Positions 39,040 through 49,265 of a stretch of 64,000 bases of DNA are shown here, piece after piece. This DNA comes from Zonotrichia leucophrys gambelii (Eukaryota; Chordata; Aves; Passeriformes; Passerellidae), in the NCBI RefSeq assembly GCF_028769735.1, contig NC_088171.1, forward strand, positions 92,860,912-92,924,911, in the 5' to 3' direction. The position numbers and the translations under genes are program-made. The number at the start of each line of letters is the position of its first letter. The first letter of the stretch is position 1. Below the pieces are notes generated by a model, which was not told the origin of the DNA, ran no database searches, and was given only the letters and a program-made list of their open reading frames with translations.

Positions 39040-40340
39040 TTGTCACATGCCCCTGCTAAGAAATATCCAGTACCCTTTTTACTCTATTCCACTTCCACTC
39101 TCCTTACAAAGAAAATGCTACCCTTTGGCTATAGAAGTACCAGAACAATCTTCATAGTGCTCTCCTTTTCCTCCCTGGTGAAACTCACTCAGCTTCCTAG
39201 TTTTCTTGTTACTCCCCAAGAACTCTACTTACAAACTCAAAACAGCCACCTGCCTGCTCTCCTTCAGCGCTTTTCTATGATTTCTGTTCCACTCACACTT
39301 CTGTCTGCTGCTCTTCCCACTTCTCACCTCACTCAGTAACACAAACCCAGGGCCCACCTTGGCCTTACTCTCTCTCACCTCTGATGGTATTTGACCCATC
39401 CTGGCTGCCTGGCTATACCCACACTCGTCTTTGCTGCCCTCACAAGTTTCTCTTTCAATAACCTCTAACAACAACACATCCAGCCTCGATGCTTCTCTAC
39501 TCAGTTTTTACCTCTTCTCTCTGACAGTCTGTTCCACGATAGTTCCATTTCTAACCCTACTGCAGACACCCAAACAATTTCTCCATCATCTCCCAGTCCT
39601 AACAGAGACATGCTTTTTCTGCTGTCACTACCAATAAAACCACCTTCTCATCAAGCTGCCTCTTTCCCTACTCCCATTCTCTATCTCTTTCTTCTTTTCC
39701 TTCTCATTTCTGCTCTTTTGAACAACACTGCAACCAAGTCCTTTCTCTGCTCCGACATTGTTCTCAGCCACAGCTCTCCTCAGATTGTGTCTCCTGGGAA
39801 AGACTCCTTTTGGAGTTTCTCATCCTCTTTCCATTCTCACTCATCCTTGGATGTGGATACCTGTGTGCAGATAAAAAGCCCACCCTATAGGCATTGATTT
39901 CTTTCCACTTGTGTCTTTCTGTAATCTGCATCCATGCCTCAACCTCTCCTCTCACCTAAGAGGCCGCCCCTCAAACTATGTTATCTCTTTGTTCCCTCTG
40001 CTGTTAAATTCCAGCTGTGACCAAGTCTCTTTCAGCATTATCCATTGCTCTCAGATAGAACCCTTCACCGGGGGTCTTCCAATCCATCAGCATTTGCACT
40101 CAACCTTTTGTGCTTTTGCCCTACCGACAGCTTTGCTGATGCTCTCTTGCTGCTGTGATTCTTTCCCCTCTTTTCCCACTGCAAGTATTATACTGGCACT
40201 GGCTCAACTGCAACAACTGTTCCTCCAAGAGCAAGCTGACAACTGCCACTACGAGTTTGTTCTCTCCTTTTTCCATTCACCCGTTTCATGCAGCACTTAG
40301 CACAGTGGGCTTCTGGCCCACCAGCGAGGCATCTTAAGCA
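39040..40340 (+). other. Pyrimidine-rich block, possibly a very old LINE remnant
   Basis: For about 1.3 kb the + strand is dominated by C and T, with short phrases of the ctcctt/tcttcc type, unlike the flanks. Translated forward it gives broken Ser/Leu/Phe/Pro-rich frames. One frame contains Leu-Thr-Glu-Thr at 39,599-39,610, followed by Cys-Phe-Phe. This recalls the LTETW motif of CR1/L2-type LINE endonucleases. About 230 bp downstream another frame has His-Ser-Ser-Leu-Asp-Val-Asp, loosely like their HTLDL motif. The expected GDFN motif is not intact. This could be a decayed L2/CR1-like open reading frame or simply compositionally skewed sequence. The bias is plain to see; the LINE identity is weak. 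Confidence 0.35.
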
Positions 40341-42777
40341 CTGCACTGAATGCAAATATAATCACATGGCTGTGGAAGTTGTTCCTGCCATTCATATGAA
40401 TAGCTAACTGCTTTTTATTAATTAACTTTTGGCCACTGTGAAGTTTTGTAGCAATCTTTATGCTGCTTAAGACCAGGCCTCTCCTTCAGGAATGGTTGAA
40501 TAATAGCACCAGCTGGATGTATCATAATTATCACAGCCTCAGCACTGTGGAAATATAAGACTTCTGGTGGGTGGAAGCCATTGCCTCTTTCTTTTCCTAT
40601 GTGCCCAGGCTTATCACAGGATGTCATTCAAGGTTAAAAAGCTTAGCATCCCTGCTGATCATGCCTTTCCCCCTGGAAAAAACATGTGATGGATACAATC
40701 ACAAAGGGTTGTATTTCAGCTGTGCAGTCTGTTCAGGCTTGTCCATCTTTACCTTACCCGTGGTGTCCCAAAAGCAACATGTGACCCTGTGCACATGAGG
40801 CATTAATATCTGGATTCCATTTTAGTGACACTGAGAGCATCAGATCATTGTTGTGGGGCCACTCACTCAGAAAGCTGGAAGCAAATGAGCAGAAACACAG
40901 CAATACTGCTTGCTTTACACCTCAAAGAGGGAGGCTGACCTTGGGTTTCCCTTTTTTCCCTTTTTAATGCTAAAATCGTTAGGAGACGTTGACTTTAGTC
41001 ATATTTGAGAAGTTCCTGCCCTACAGTTGCCCACTTCCTTTTCCCTTCCTGTCAGTGATGCCTTCACAGCATTTTATGGAAAAGGCTGAATATATTTCTC
41101 TTGTTCTTAGATGCAAACACATGGAATTTCCATGCTGTGCCTTCCTCTCTACTTACATGCCTCTAAACATTTTGTCCCCAAGAACACCCATGTCCTCTGC
41201 AGGGCTGCTCTCGAGGAGTTTTTCTCCCAGCCTGTGCTCATGTCTGGGATTGCCCCAGCCCAGGTACAGCACCTTGAACTCGGACTTTATGTTTTTGAGC
41301 AAAGAAAATGTATATTCCCAGTGAAAAATCTATAGTAGGTATATGCTTGAGAAGAGTGCCTCATCTTCCATTTGAGGATATAGTTATGCCTCAGTTTATC
41401 CAGATTTGGGATTGAGGCCTCACATACTCCACAGCCAACTTCACTGTAATTGTACTGGCAAAGTTCCCAGGTTCTGCAACAATCTGGTGGAGGCAAAAGC
41501 CAATTCTGCCACTGCTTCTTTTCTGCTGTAACAAAGGATATGTTTAATTAAATAAATATCAAGATTAACAATGAGGACAGTGCAATGCTATCTCTGTTAC
41601 TCCCTCAAATACCCCTTTTCCTTTATTTAGCAGCCTTAGTTTTTAGAATATCCACACTGGGGTTCTTTACATCAGTGGCTTTTGCCTGCATTGTGGCCTT
41701 TGTAGGAAACACTCTCCCCCAGACAAAATCAACAGGATACTTTATGAAAATACCTTAAAAGTTTAAAATTATGAGAAAGCACTTATAACAAAAACTGGTC
41801 CAATAATGTGTCCTTATTCCTAGGTTTAAGTATGAGCTCTCTACACTGCCTCTCTTCTTACTTGCTGACGATTTGCTTATTATTTTCTCCACTAATAGAA
41901 TATATCAGTGTTCTCCTGTTTACATATCTCAATATTTATTTCTCCTGTCTTGCCATGCAATTGTAGTTCTTAAAAAATACAAACAAACCCAGATTTCTGT
42001 TAGATAGATACAATGATTTTTTATATAAGGTGAAAAACCCCCTTGAATTGTGAGCTAATTTCTGACCTTCTGAATGGAGGGCATAGCATCAGCTCTGCTG
42101 ATTGTTGAAAATGAGATAATTTTAATGTCAATTCCTTGGGCAAAGTAACTAAGTGGACTGTAGTATTCCTTCTCCTGGACTGACCTTATGACTAAAACAT
42201 TGCCAAAATTTTACACATTTTCCTGTGGTCTGTTCCCCAGACAATGAAATCCAAGCTGCCAGATTTTTCATTAATTAGTTCTTCAGTGGATGGTAGAAAA
42301 GCAAGAAGAATAAAAGCTCAGATGTGTTTGTTTACTTTACATCTGCTGCCCCTTAACCTCGGGTTCCACATTTCTCTAGCAAACACCATTTCCTCCATTA
42401 TCTCATAACTATAGTGGGTCCAGCACTTTCCTTTTCATTCCTTGCACACTTTCACCCCTTTGCCTTCTCTCTCATTACTTTTTTCCTGGTGTTGACATTA
42501 GGGCACCCCAGTCCAGTGACTGACCCCCTGCCCCTTTCCTTGGGATTGCCCTTCTGCAGGGTGAAAAGATGACTCCTGAAAACAAGCTGATCTTTTGTGA
42601 GCACAGAGTGAGTGTGAAGGTGGCTCTGCTGTATGGGCCAGCTCTGGGAAGACGGAGGAGCTTCTGTCCATGTGCTGGAGAAAAAGGGGACATTCTGTTT
42701 GGGCAAGGAAATTGCCCAGACCTTTCTGTTCTCTGCCTCACTCTCTTGGGTAAGTCTGTAGCTGTTGCTCATGTTCC
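40341..42777. other. Noncoding sequence, no gene recognised
   Basis: Short frames only, up to about 111 codons (40,989-41,324, +), with no recognisable product. AT-rich stretches occur at 41.5-42.1 kb. No repeat family or RNA gene is clear. Confidence 0.5.
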
Positions 42778-42912
42778 TGGAGAAGGAGGGAAGAGAAGGG
42801 AGAGCCTCCAGAAGATAATATAAAAATAAAAATAAAAATAAAAAAAAGAAAGAAAAGAAAAAAAAAAGGAAAGCAAAAATATAAAGAAAGGAAAAAAATA
42901 GAGGGGGAGGGT
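42778..42912. repeat. Purine/A-rich low-complexity tract
   Basis: An AG-rich lead-in (42,778-42,815) passes into AAAAT-type units (about 42,820-42,842), then A-rich sequence with scattered G to about 42,900, and ends in 'tagagggggaggg'. It lies about 150 bp before the CpG-dense patch. Confidence 0.9.
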
Positions 42913-43054
42913 ATTTGGGTGAGAACTGTGTGAATGATAAACAGAGATGTATTAAAAATTATTACAAAAGGTATTAGGGGAAAAGTATTGAAAAAAGTAT
43001 TTAATTATTTTTTTAAAGTATTTTAAAGAAGTGTTTTTCACAAAAAGCATTACA

Positions 43055-43275
43055 GCCCCCGAGACCCAGAGGAGAAGCTCCGCCTGCTGTGGCACCGGTG
43101 CGGGCAGGGCGCTGTGCGGGGCTGCCCGGGGCTGTCGCGGCAGCGAGCACAGCGAGCCGCGGGCACCCTCTGCTGCCACCGCCGCCGCCACCTGCTGCTG
43201 CTGCTGCTGCTCCTGCCGCCGCTGCTGCTGCTGTGCCCTCCGCAGAGCTCCTCTTCACAGCCCTTCGGGAGCTGA
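43055..43275. promoter_or_regulatory. CpG-dense GC-rich patch with GCC/GCT triplet runs
   Basis: By eye I count about 20 CpG dinucleotides between 43,060 and 43,267, while the rest of the window is strongly CpG-poor. The second half holds triplet runs: 'gccaccgccgccgccacc', then several CTG units, then 'ccgccgctgctgctgctg'. Open frames on both strands run through it and give Ala/Pro/Ser/Cys-rich low-complexity peptides, none recognised. It could be a small CpG island marking a first exon or promoter (perhaps of a noncoding RNA), an exon from a GC-rich gene, or a triplet-repeat expansion. No TATA box or clear splice donor settles the direction. Confidence 0.4.
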
Positions 43276-43404
43276 GCCAGTCCCAACCATCCCTATTACC
43301 CACCACATCCCCCTGCCCTGACCTGTTCTCTTGGGGTGTGCAGAGACCTTGCTCTTTGGAATTTCCGCTTCCACAGACCTGATCACAAGCACCTTCCTTC
43401 CTCT
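43276..43404. other. Spacer between the CpG patch and a CR1 tail
   Basis: Moderately GC-rich sequence with no recognised feature. It may belong to whatever the CpG patch represents. Confidence 0.4.
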
Positions 43405-43498
43405 AACTAGGGGATGGTGTTATGCAGGGTCAGGAGTTGGACTCGATGATCCTTGTGGGTCCCTTCCAACTCAGCATATCCTGTGATTCTGTGATAAA
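43405..43498 (+). mobile_element. CR1 LINE 3' tail
   Basis: On the + strand, 'gggtcaggagttggactcga', then 'tgatccttgtgggtcccttc', 'caactcagcatatcc' and the tail 'tgtgattctgtgat' are a clear CR1 3' end. It is 5'-truncated to under 100 bp, and substitutions are fewer than in the copies at 1.3 or 35.6 kb. Confidence 0.93.
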
Positions 43499-43824
43499 CA
43501 ATCCTGAAGCCTCTCCATGTAGCAATAACTAAAGACAAAAAAATTCTCAAAGGTTCCTACACATCTTACCATCCCTGTACCTTACCAGCTCTGTCACCAG
43601 CCCCCCCATCATCACACATGCCCTTCATCCAAAAATGCTGGAATAGGACCTTCCCCTCAGGGGATCACCTGCTGAAAACAAATGGTAGGTGTGCAGGCAG
43701 ATCAGGTGAGAGATGATAACACAGGATCAGATTCACATATCCTCATATGGACTTTTGATTAGGTTTGGTAGGCAATGCATCAGTAGACACACACACAGAC
43801 CTTATGCTATCTAGTTGCAGATGT
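43499..43824. other. Noncoding spacer between two CR1 tails
   Basis: No recognised feature, apart from a short acacac run near 43,789-43,797. Confidence 0.5.
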
Positions 43825-43906
43825 CCCTCCTAATTGCAAGGGATGATGGACTAAGATGACCTTTAGAGGTCCTCTCCAACTCAAACCATTCTATGATTCT
43901 ATAAAT
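43825..43906 (+). mobile_element. CR1 LINE 3' tail
   Basis: 'gcaagggatgatggactaag', 'atgacctttagaggtcctct', 'ccaactcaaaccattctatg' and 'attctata' form the terminal part of a CR1 3' end on the + strand. It is the second + strand CR1 tail within 500 bp. Confidence 0.92.
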
Positions 43907-46900
43907 AAGAGTTATGAAAACTTCAGCTCACACTCAAGGTGTCTGAGTTGGTCTGGCACAAGGCTCTGCACAGGTATTGACCAGCAAAACCAACACTGCT
44001 GCTAATCTAGGCTAGGAACTGCATGTTGTCACTTCTCCCTTTCACCTTCTCTGCTGTCCAGTGGTTTTCCTTCTTCCCAGATACCACCCTTCTTCCAGGC
44101 TTTGCAGGACTTCTTTTTCCTTATAATAATAATTTTCCTTCTTATGTGTAAGTTTCCCCTTCCTCTCCCTTTCTTCTCTGACCTAGGCAGTTTATGGTGG
44201 AAGGCTGAAGGAGGAGAAAGCAATTCTCAAGAATCAAGTGCACAACATGGGTAAGAAGGAGAGGGGCTAAAAGGTGGCTGTCCTAGGAAGATCAGGTTGG
44301 AAGGAAGAATTTTTCTGGTGGTTCCAAAGGATTGGTTCTTTCAAGCTGTCTGATGTCATGGAAGCCAGGGAATGAGCAATCCAGCTCATGTAAGTCTTTT
44401 TTTCTGAGCAAAACATAATGTACTTGCTTAACAGCCCATAAAGTAAACATAAATGCCTAAGCCCAAGAATGTCATTTCAGCTAGGAGCATCTGTATCAAC
44501 ATCATGGAGACTGCTTGCCTCCTGTTACTGTGTCCTTGAGGTATATACATGTATTATTTTTTATTCATCTTCATGAGTTTGGACAAGCACTGTACCCAAT
44601 GCTTAAAAGTCACTGTAGCTCCAACCCTACAACACAGAGGGTATGTGAGATCAAACAAGGTAAATTCTGAACTTGTAACAATTAATTTTTTAGCTTTATT
44701 CAAAAGTAGAATAAGAAATATTAATTCAGGAAAGCTAGTTACCATGTAATAATACCTAGGGCCCACAACTGCTGAATAATTTAGTGGAAACTTTGCATCC
44801 AGTGCCATGAATTACACTCTAAAAAGAAGAGCACACAGTCAAATCAGTTAGTTCAGCTTGAAGTATCTCAGTCCTGATTCAGGATTTATACCTGTATTTA
44901 AATCATATTCCCTCAGCCTGCATTTCTGTCTCCAGCAAGAAGTGCCCATCTGCCTCAAGCCCCGCAGAGCTAAGCCCAGTGCAGCCTTAGCTGTGCATTC
45001 CAGTCCAGGACTCATGTTTCCTGTATGATGTGCATGTGTCTCCTCCACACACATCAGTCCTGTTCAAATAATACTGCAACCCTGACTGACCTTTCAATAT
45101 TAATGACAACACACTCTAGAAAGCACTAGGAGAGAGGTTTTCAAAGCAGCTGAAGGAGATAGATAGCTATCTTGTGGGATTTTCAAATGTGACTAAACAG
45201 GCCAATTGGCTGACTCCCACTGCATTCATGAAATCAGTAAGATTTCAAGTACCCAACTACTTCAGTGTCGTGTTTGGAAACCTTGCCACAAGCATCTGTG
45301 AAAAACTAAGAATTTTGGGACATTTGTCCTTATTTACAGATGAGGTCTGCCCAGGCACACATTAAAATAAACAAAAAAAAATCTTCCCAAAACTGGTTAG
45401 GGCCTACCTAGTACCTAGTACATGAGAGTGCTCAGAAGAGCTGGGTAGCTCTAGGCAAGACGTACTGAACCAGCTTTAGTTTTGGTTCCATATGCTTTGG
45501 ATCCTGGATTCAGACCCAGCAGAAACTGGGGTGGCACTATTTTAGTGAAGCCTGGTTATCCTCAAAGCACCTACATACAAATAGGAACAAGAATGTAAAG
45601 CCAGAGTGATGAGTGGAGAGCACTTGCATTTGGAACAGCTGCCTGATGTACTTGGTTTCCTAAAGAAATGGAGAAAAAGAAATCTCCACAACTTGTTCCC
45701 CCCTCCTACCCTGGGACCTTGGAGCATCTCTACCAGGTAGCCTGCAACCTGCAGCTGCATTCCAGAGGCCACACACCTGGGAGTGCCAGCAAACTGGCTG
45801 TGACCTGGTCAGCATCATTTTGCCTGCCACTCAGGCATTGCAGGTGGACTACTCTTCATTGGCAAACTCTCAAACAAAGATTTTTACCTCTGCCACTACA
45901 CATAGATAATTAAAGACTTGCAAGAAGTGCAATTTTCAGTAAAGTTAGCTGTGGTTTGAGAAATATTTGTTCATATATGCATGATACAGCTGTCTTCATG
46001 GCAAAACTTTTTTTTATGTTAAACGTTATATTAAACAAGAGCTTTTCCATCTCTTAATTTCAGTCTGCTGTAGAAATCATCACTAGCATGTGAAAAATGT
46101 TTTGGGAGGTCACATCTCACAGGTCTTCCCCACAAATCAATGCACTGAAAACCAGAAAGGACCACATATATTTCTTATCCCTTACACACAGATCTAGATT
46201 AATCCAATTTGACCTTTGATTCATTTTAGCCACATGGTCAAAATGATCCATGTTAATCTGTCCAAAATTGTCTGCCCTTCTGTGCCAAGCTCACGCTTGC
46301 ATTCAGAACCAGACACACATACCACACTGATCCTCATCTTCTGGTCACTCTGAGCCAAGCCTCCATCTCCAGCAGCATTTGCATTCGGGCTGGAAGAGGA
46401 GGAACGGCCCTGGTGGGGAGCTTGATGTGAAGCTCCACATTTACAACCCTGTCACCAGACTAAATCAAACGGTAAGCACTCCATAACACTGTCAGGAAGG
46501 TAGGGAATGCCGTTCTGCATCTGATTAAGAATGATATATTCAGTCAACCCACATAATAATGTTGTTTTAGGACTAAAATGAAAAACTACCAGCAAATGCA
46601 ATAATCTTTTCTTTCAAACGGTGAAGAGGATATGCAAATACACCAGAGTATAAAAACCTAGTGATCCTTATGATACAGGATCCTGGGATCAGGACAGGGA
46701 TGCTTTACAGCCTGTGTGCTCTGCCTTTTGCCTTCTATTTGTTGTTTATGCTTAGGAATAGAGCTGTGTGGGATGGGATATGTAGGAATTGTCACCACAC
46801 GAATGACATATGGGTGCTGCCTGGCTCGTGGCATCTTTATGATGGTGTGACTTCTAATCCAGACATATGCAGATTAGCAGTGGATTCAGTCATGCTGAAA

Positions 46901-47689
46901 GCATCCAGGGCTTCCTTTTAAGCACCAATCCCTTTCAGACTGGCAGCGATGTGACTGTCAGCTACTGTTTCCTGATGTCTCCCTCACATGACTGCTGAGA
47001 GCCGTGGTACACCGTGCTCGGGTGGCTATCTCATTTCCAATCAGTGTACCGTGGCAGCAGACAGTAACGGGGGTTTCTGTTCCTGGATGGGTGCCACAGT
47101 GTACTTGGAGACATTTGCTGCTTGCATGTGAGTTTTGGAATCCCCTTTCACAATCAGGAGGTCTATGGAAAAAGAAATCCCTACCACAGCAGGAACATAA
47201 TACTGGCTCTGCGTGATGCCAAGAGCATTAATCTCCTTCAGCCTTAGGGCCGTGTGCCTATGGATTCCAAATGTCCCAGTTCACTCAGCACATTTCTCTC
47301 GACGTTATGAGTGATTTTTTGATAATTATAACATCACATGATAGCATGCTACGCTGTCTTTGAGTTATGAAACTGAGGTTTCACCTTAGTAGAAAAATTC
47401 AGGTAAAATTTTTAAACCATGCATAGGAGAATGGAGTAGCTGCTATTATGGGCTGCAAACTGGATCGTACAGTAGCTTCTAAATTTGGGGATGAGTAGCC
47501 ATTACTGTGGAAAAATGACACTCTAGTTTAAATAAAAATTTCTGAGTTTGATTTTCATTGAAAGCCCATGGATCTCCATCTGTAACTCTCACTGGCAGTG
47601 GAGCTTCCAGCCCCATTTAATTAGTGCCAGGACTCCAGTTAAAAAATTTATAAATGAGGAACAAGTGACTAAATGCTATGTTGAGAGGC
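43907..47689. other. Noncoding sequence, no gene recognised
   Basis: Short overlapping frames only, under 90 codons, unlike known proteins. No transposon signature, RNA gene or notable simple repeat was seen in this 3.8 kb. Confidence 0.5.
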
Positions 47690-47962
47690 ACAACAGAAAT
47701 GCTTTTGACAGACAATACAAGGGCAAATGGTAGTAGGAAAGTAGGTAGTAAGAAATTTGTTACTGTGGGGGTGGTGAGGCCCTGGAACAGGTTTGACCAG
47801 AAATGCTGTGGCTGCCCTATCCCTGGGAAGTGTTCAAGGCCAGGCTGGATGGCACTCTGAGTAACCTGGTCTAGTGGAAGGTGTCCCAGTCCCTGGTAGA
47901 GAGATTGGAAACTATATGATGTTTTAGGTGCCTTCCAACCTAAACCATTCTATGATCCTATG
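47690..47962 (+). mobile_element. CR1 LINE 3'-end fragment, about 270 bp
   Basis: This is one of the clearer CR1 copies. In order on the + strand are 'acaagggcaaatggt', 'gtaagaaatttgttactgtg', 'ggtggtgaggccctggaaca', 'aagtgttcaaggccaggctg', 'gatggcactctgagtaacct', 'ggtctagtggaaggtgtccc' and a 'ccattctatgatcctatg' end. The tail is about two octamers. It is 5'-truncated and has no open frame. The good match to the usual CR1 3' sequence suggests moderate age. Confidence 0.95.
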
Positions 47963-49194
47963 CTTACTTTTGGATTTGTCTTTTGTACCAAGTGGTGATT
48001 AGGTTTTGAATTTAAACAGTAAACCTGCAAACTAGAGCCAGAAATTTTCCTTTCTTTGGCATACTTTGAGATTCTAGATTTACAAACTGTTTATCTCCAC
48101 AACACCTGTCATGGCAGGGAGTCCATTCAGTGCTGCTGCTGTCACTGTCCCCTCTCTGAAAAGCTGCTTGGGCTGCTGCAAGAGATGCTACAGCATGAGG
48201 AAGCAAGAAGCAACAGGCAGCACACAGCTAGTGGGGATGACTGGTTATCCCACTAGGACTTATGACCAGTGGTGGACAGGGCTGGTGTTGCTGTACATGG
48301 GAATGAAGAGCAAGGTTCCACTTGTATGGTACAGACTCTGTGTGGCAGCAGTGCATGCGCCACACGTTCCCAAAATTCAGACACTCCCTTCCAAGGACAA
48401 CACATCTGCCTGTCCATCAGTCCTATGGCCAGCACAACCAGCACACCTCTAAGAGAACACGACCCTTGCTAAGGCTCCTCAGACAAGAGGAAAGAAAAAG
48501 AAAAACAAAGATGCTTGCAAACTGTGATTTTATTCCCTTTCCCATCTCCTACTGATTTCTTTTTTAACCCTTTTTTATGTCACTCACAGCACGGGAATGC
48601 ATCAGTGTGACTGTCCCCTAGCTGTCCACTGAGCATAATTCAGACACTCAGATGGCTGCAGAGAAAGGAATCAGAGGTGATGCCAAACAAATGTGTTAAA
48701 ACACAGCACTAGAAACTGAAACCATGCAAACCATGTTTTGTTGCCTCCAAACTCGGCGTTGCAGAATGGCTTTAGTTATTTGTCATGTCATGAAGGCCCA
48801 GCAAATTTATGTCTTAAGGAATGTAGCAGGGGTGAGATCAGTGCGATCATACAGAGACTTGTGAAAAGTTAGTAGAATTTATGTTTTGATACTGAAAGGT
48901 CTCCTTTCTTTTGAACTTCCCAAACAACTTGTCCATAGAACATGTGAATTCAATCACATGGTTGATGAACACTTTAGAAAAATTACCGTTTTCTGCACTG
49001 TGTTATACATGCAATTCTGCAGGACTGATGGAGAGGAAGCTTCAGGTTTCTCACTTTCCTTTGTATTGCTGTGTGGGCTCCACGCACAGAGATCAGCTGA
49101 GTGTGGGTCACAAGAGAAATGACAGTGAGGTTCACCACAAATCCTCCTGCCTGCCTCTCTGGTCTGCCAGCCACCAGCAGTGTGGGCACCAGAC
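47963..49194. other. Noncoding sequence, no gene recognised
   Basis: Several overlapping open frames, up to about 131 codons, occur at 48.0-49.35 kb on both strands because stops are locally sparse. None resembles a known family. No RNA gene or further repeat was found. Confidence 0.5.
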
Positions 49195-49265
49195 ACTTGA
49201 GCTGGAAGGGACCTGTGGGAGTCACCTACTCCAACACCCTGCCCGAGAAGGGCAACTTCAGAGTT
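49195..49265 (-). mobile_element. Short CR1 3'-end fragment
   Basis: The + strand 'cttgagctggaagggacctg', 'tgggagtcacctactccaac' and 'accctgcccgagaag' match the reverse complement of the CR1 phrase around 'ggttggaagggacctctggagatcatctagtccaaccccc'-type ends. Only about 70 bp are recognisable and no tail units remain. Confidence 0.7.

Noticed and set aside
39040..39897. Adjacent + strand frames read as a possible multi-exon Ser/Leu-rich gene
   Set aside because: The frames are broken, compositionally driven and lack splice-site logic. An old LINE or plain C/T skew explains them better.
43013..43382. Ala/Pro/Cys-rich open frames on both strands over the CpG-dense patch
   Set aside because: The peptides come from GCC/GCT runs, overlap on both strands and match no family. 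Only the CpG density is kept as a signal.
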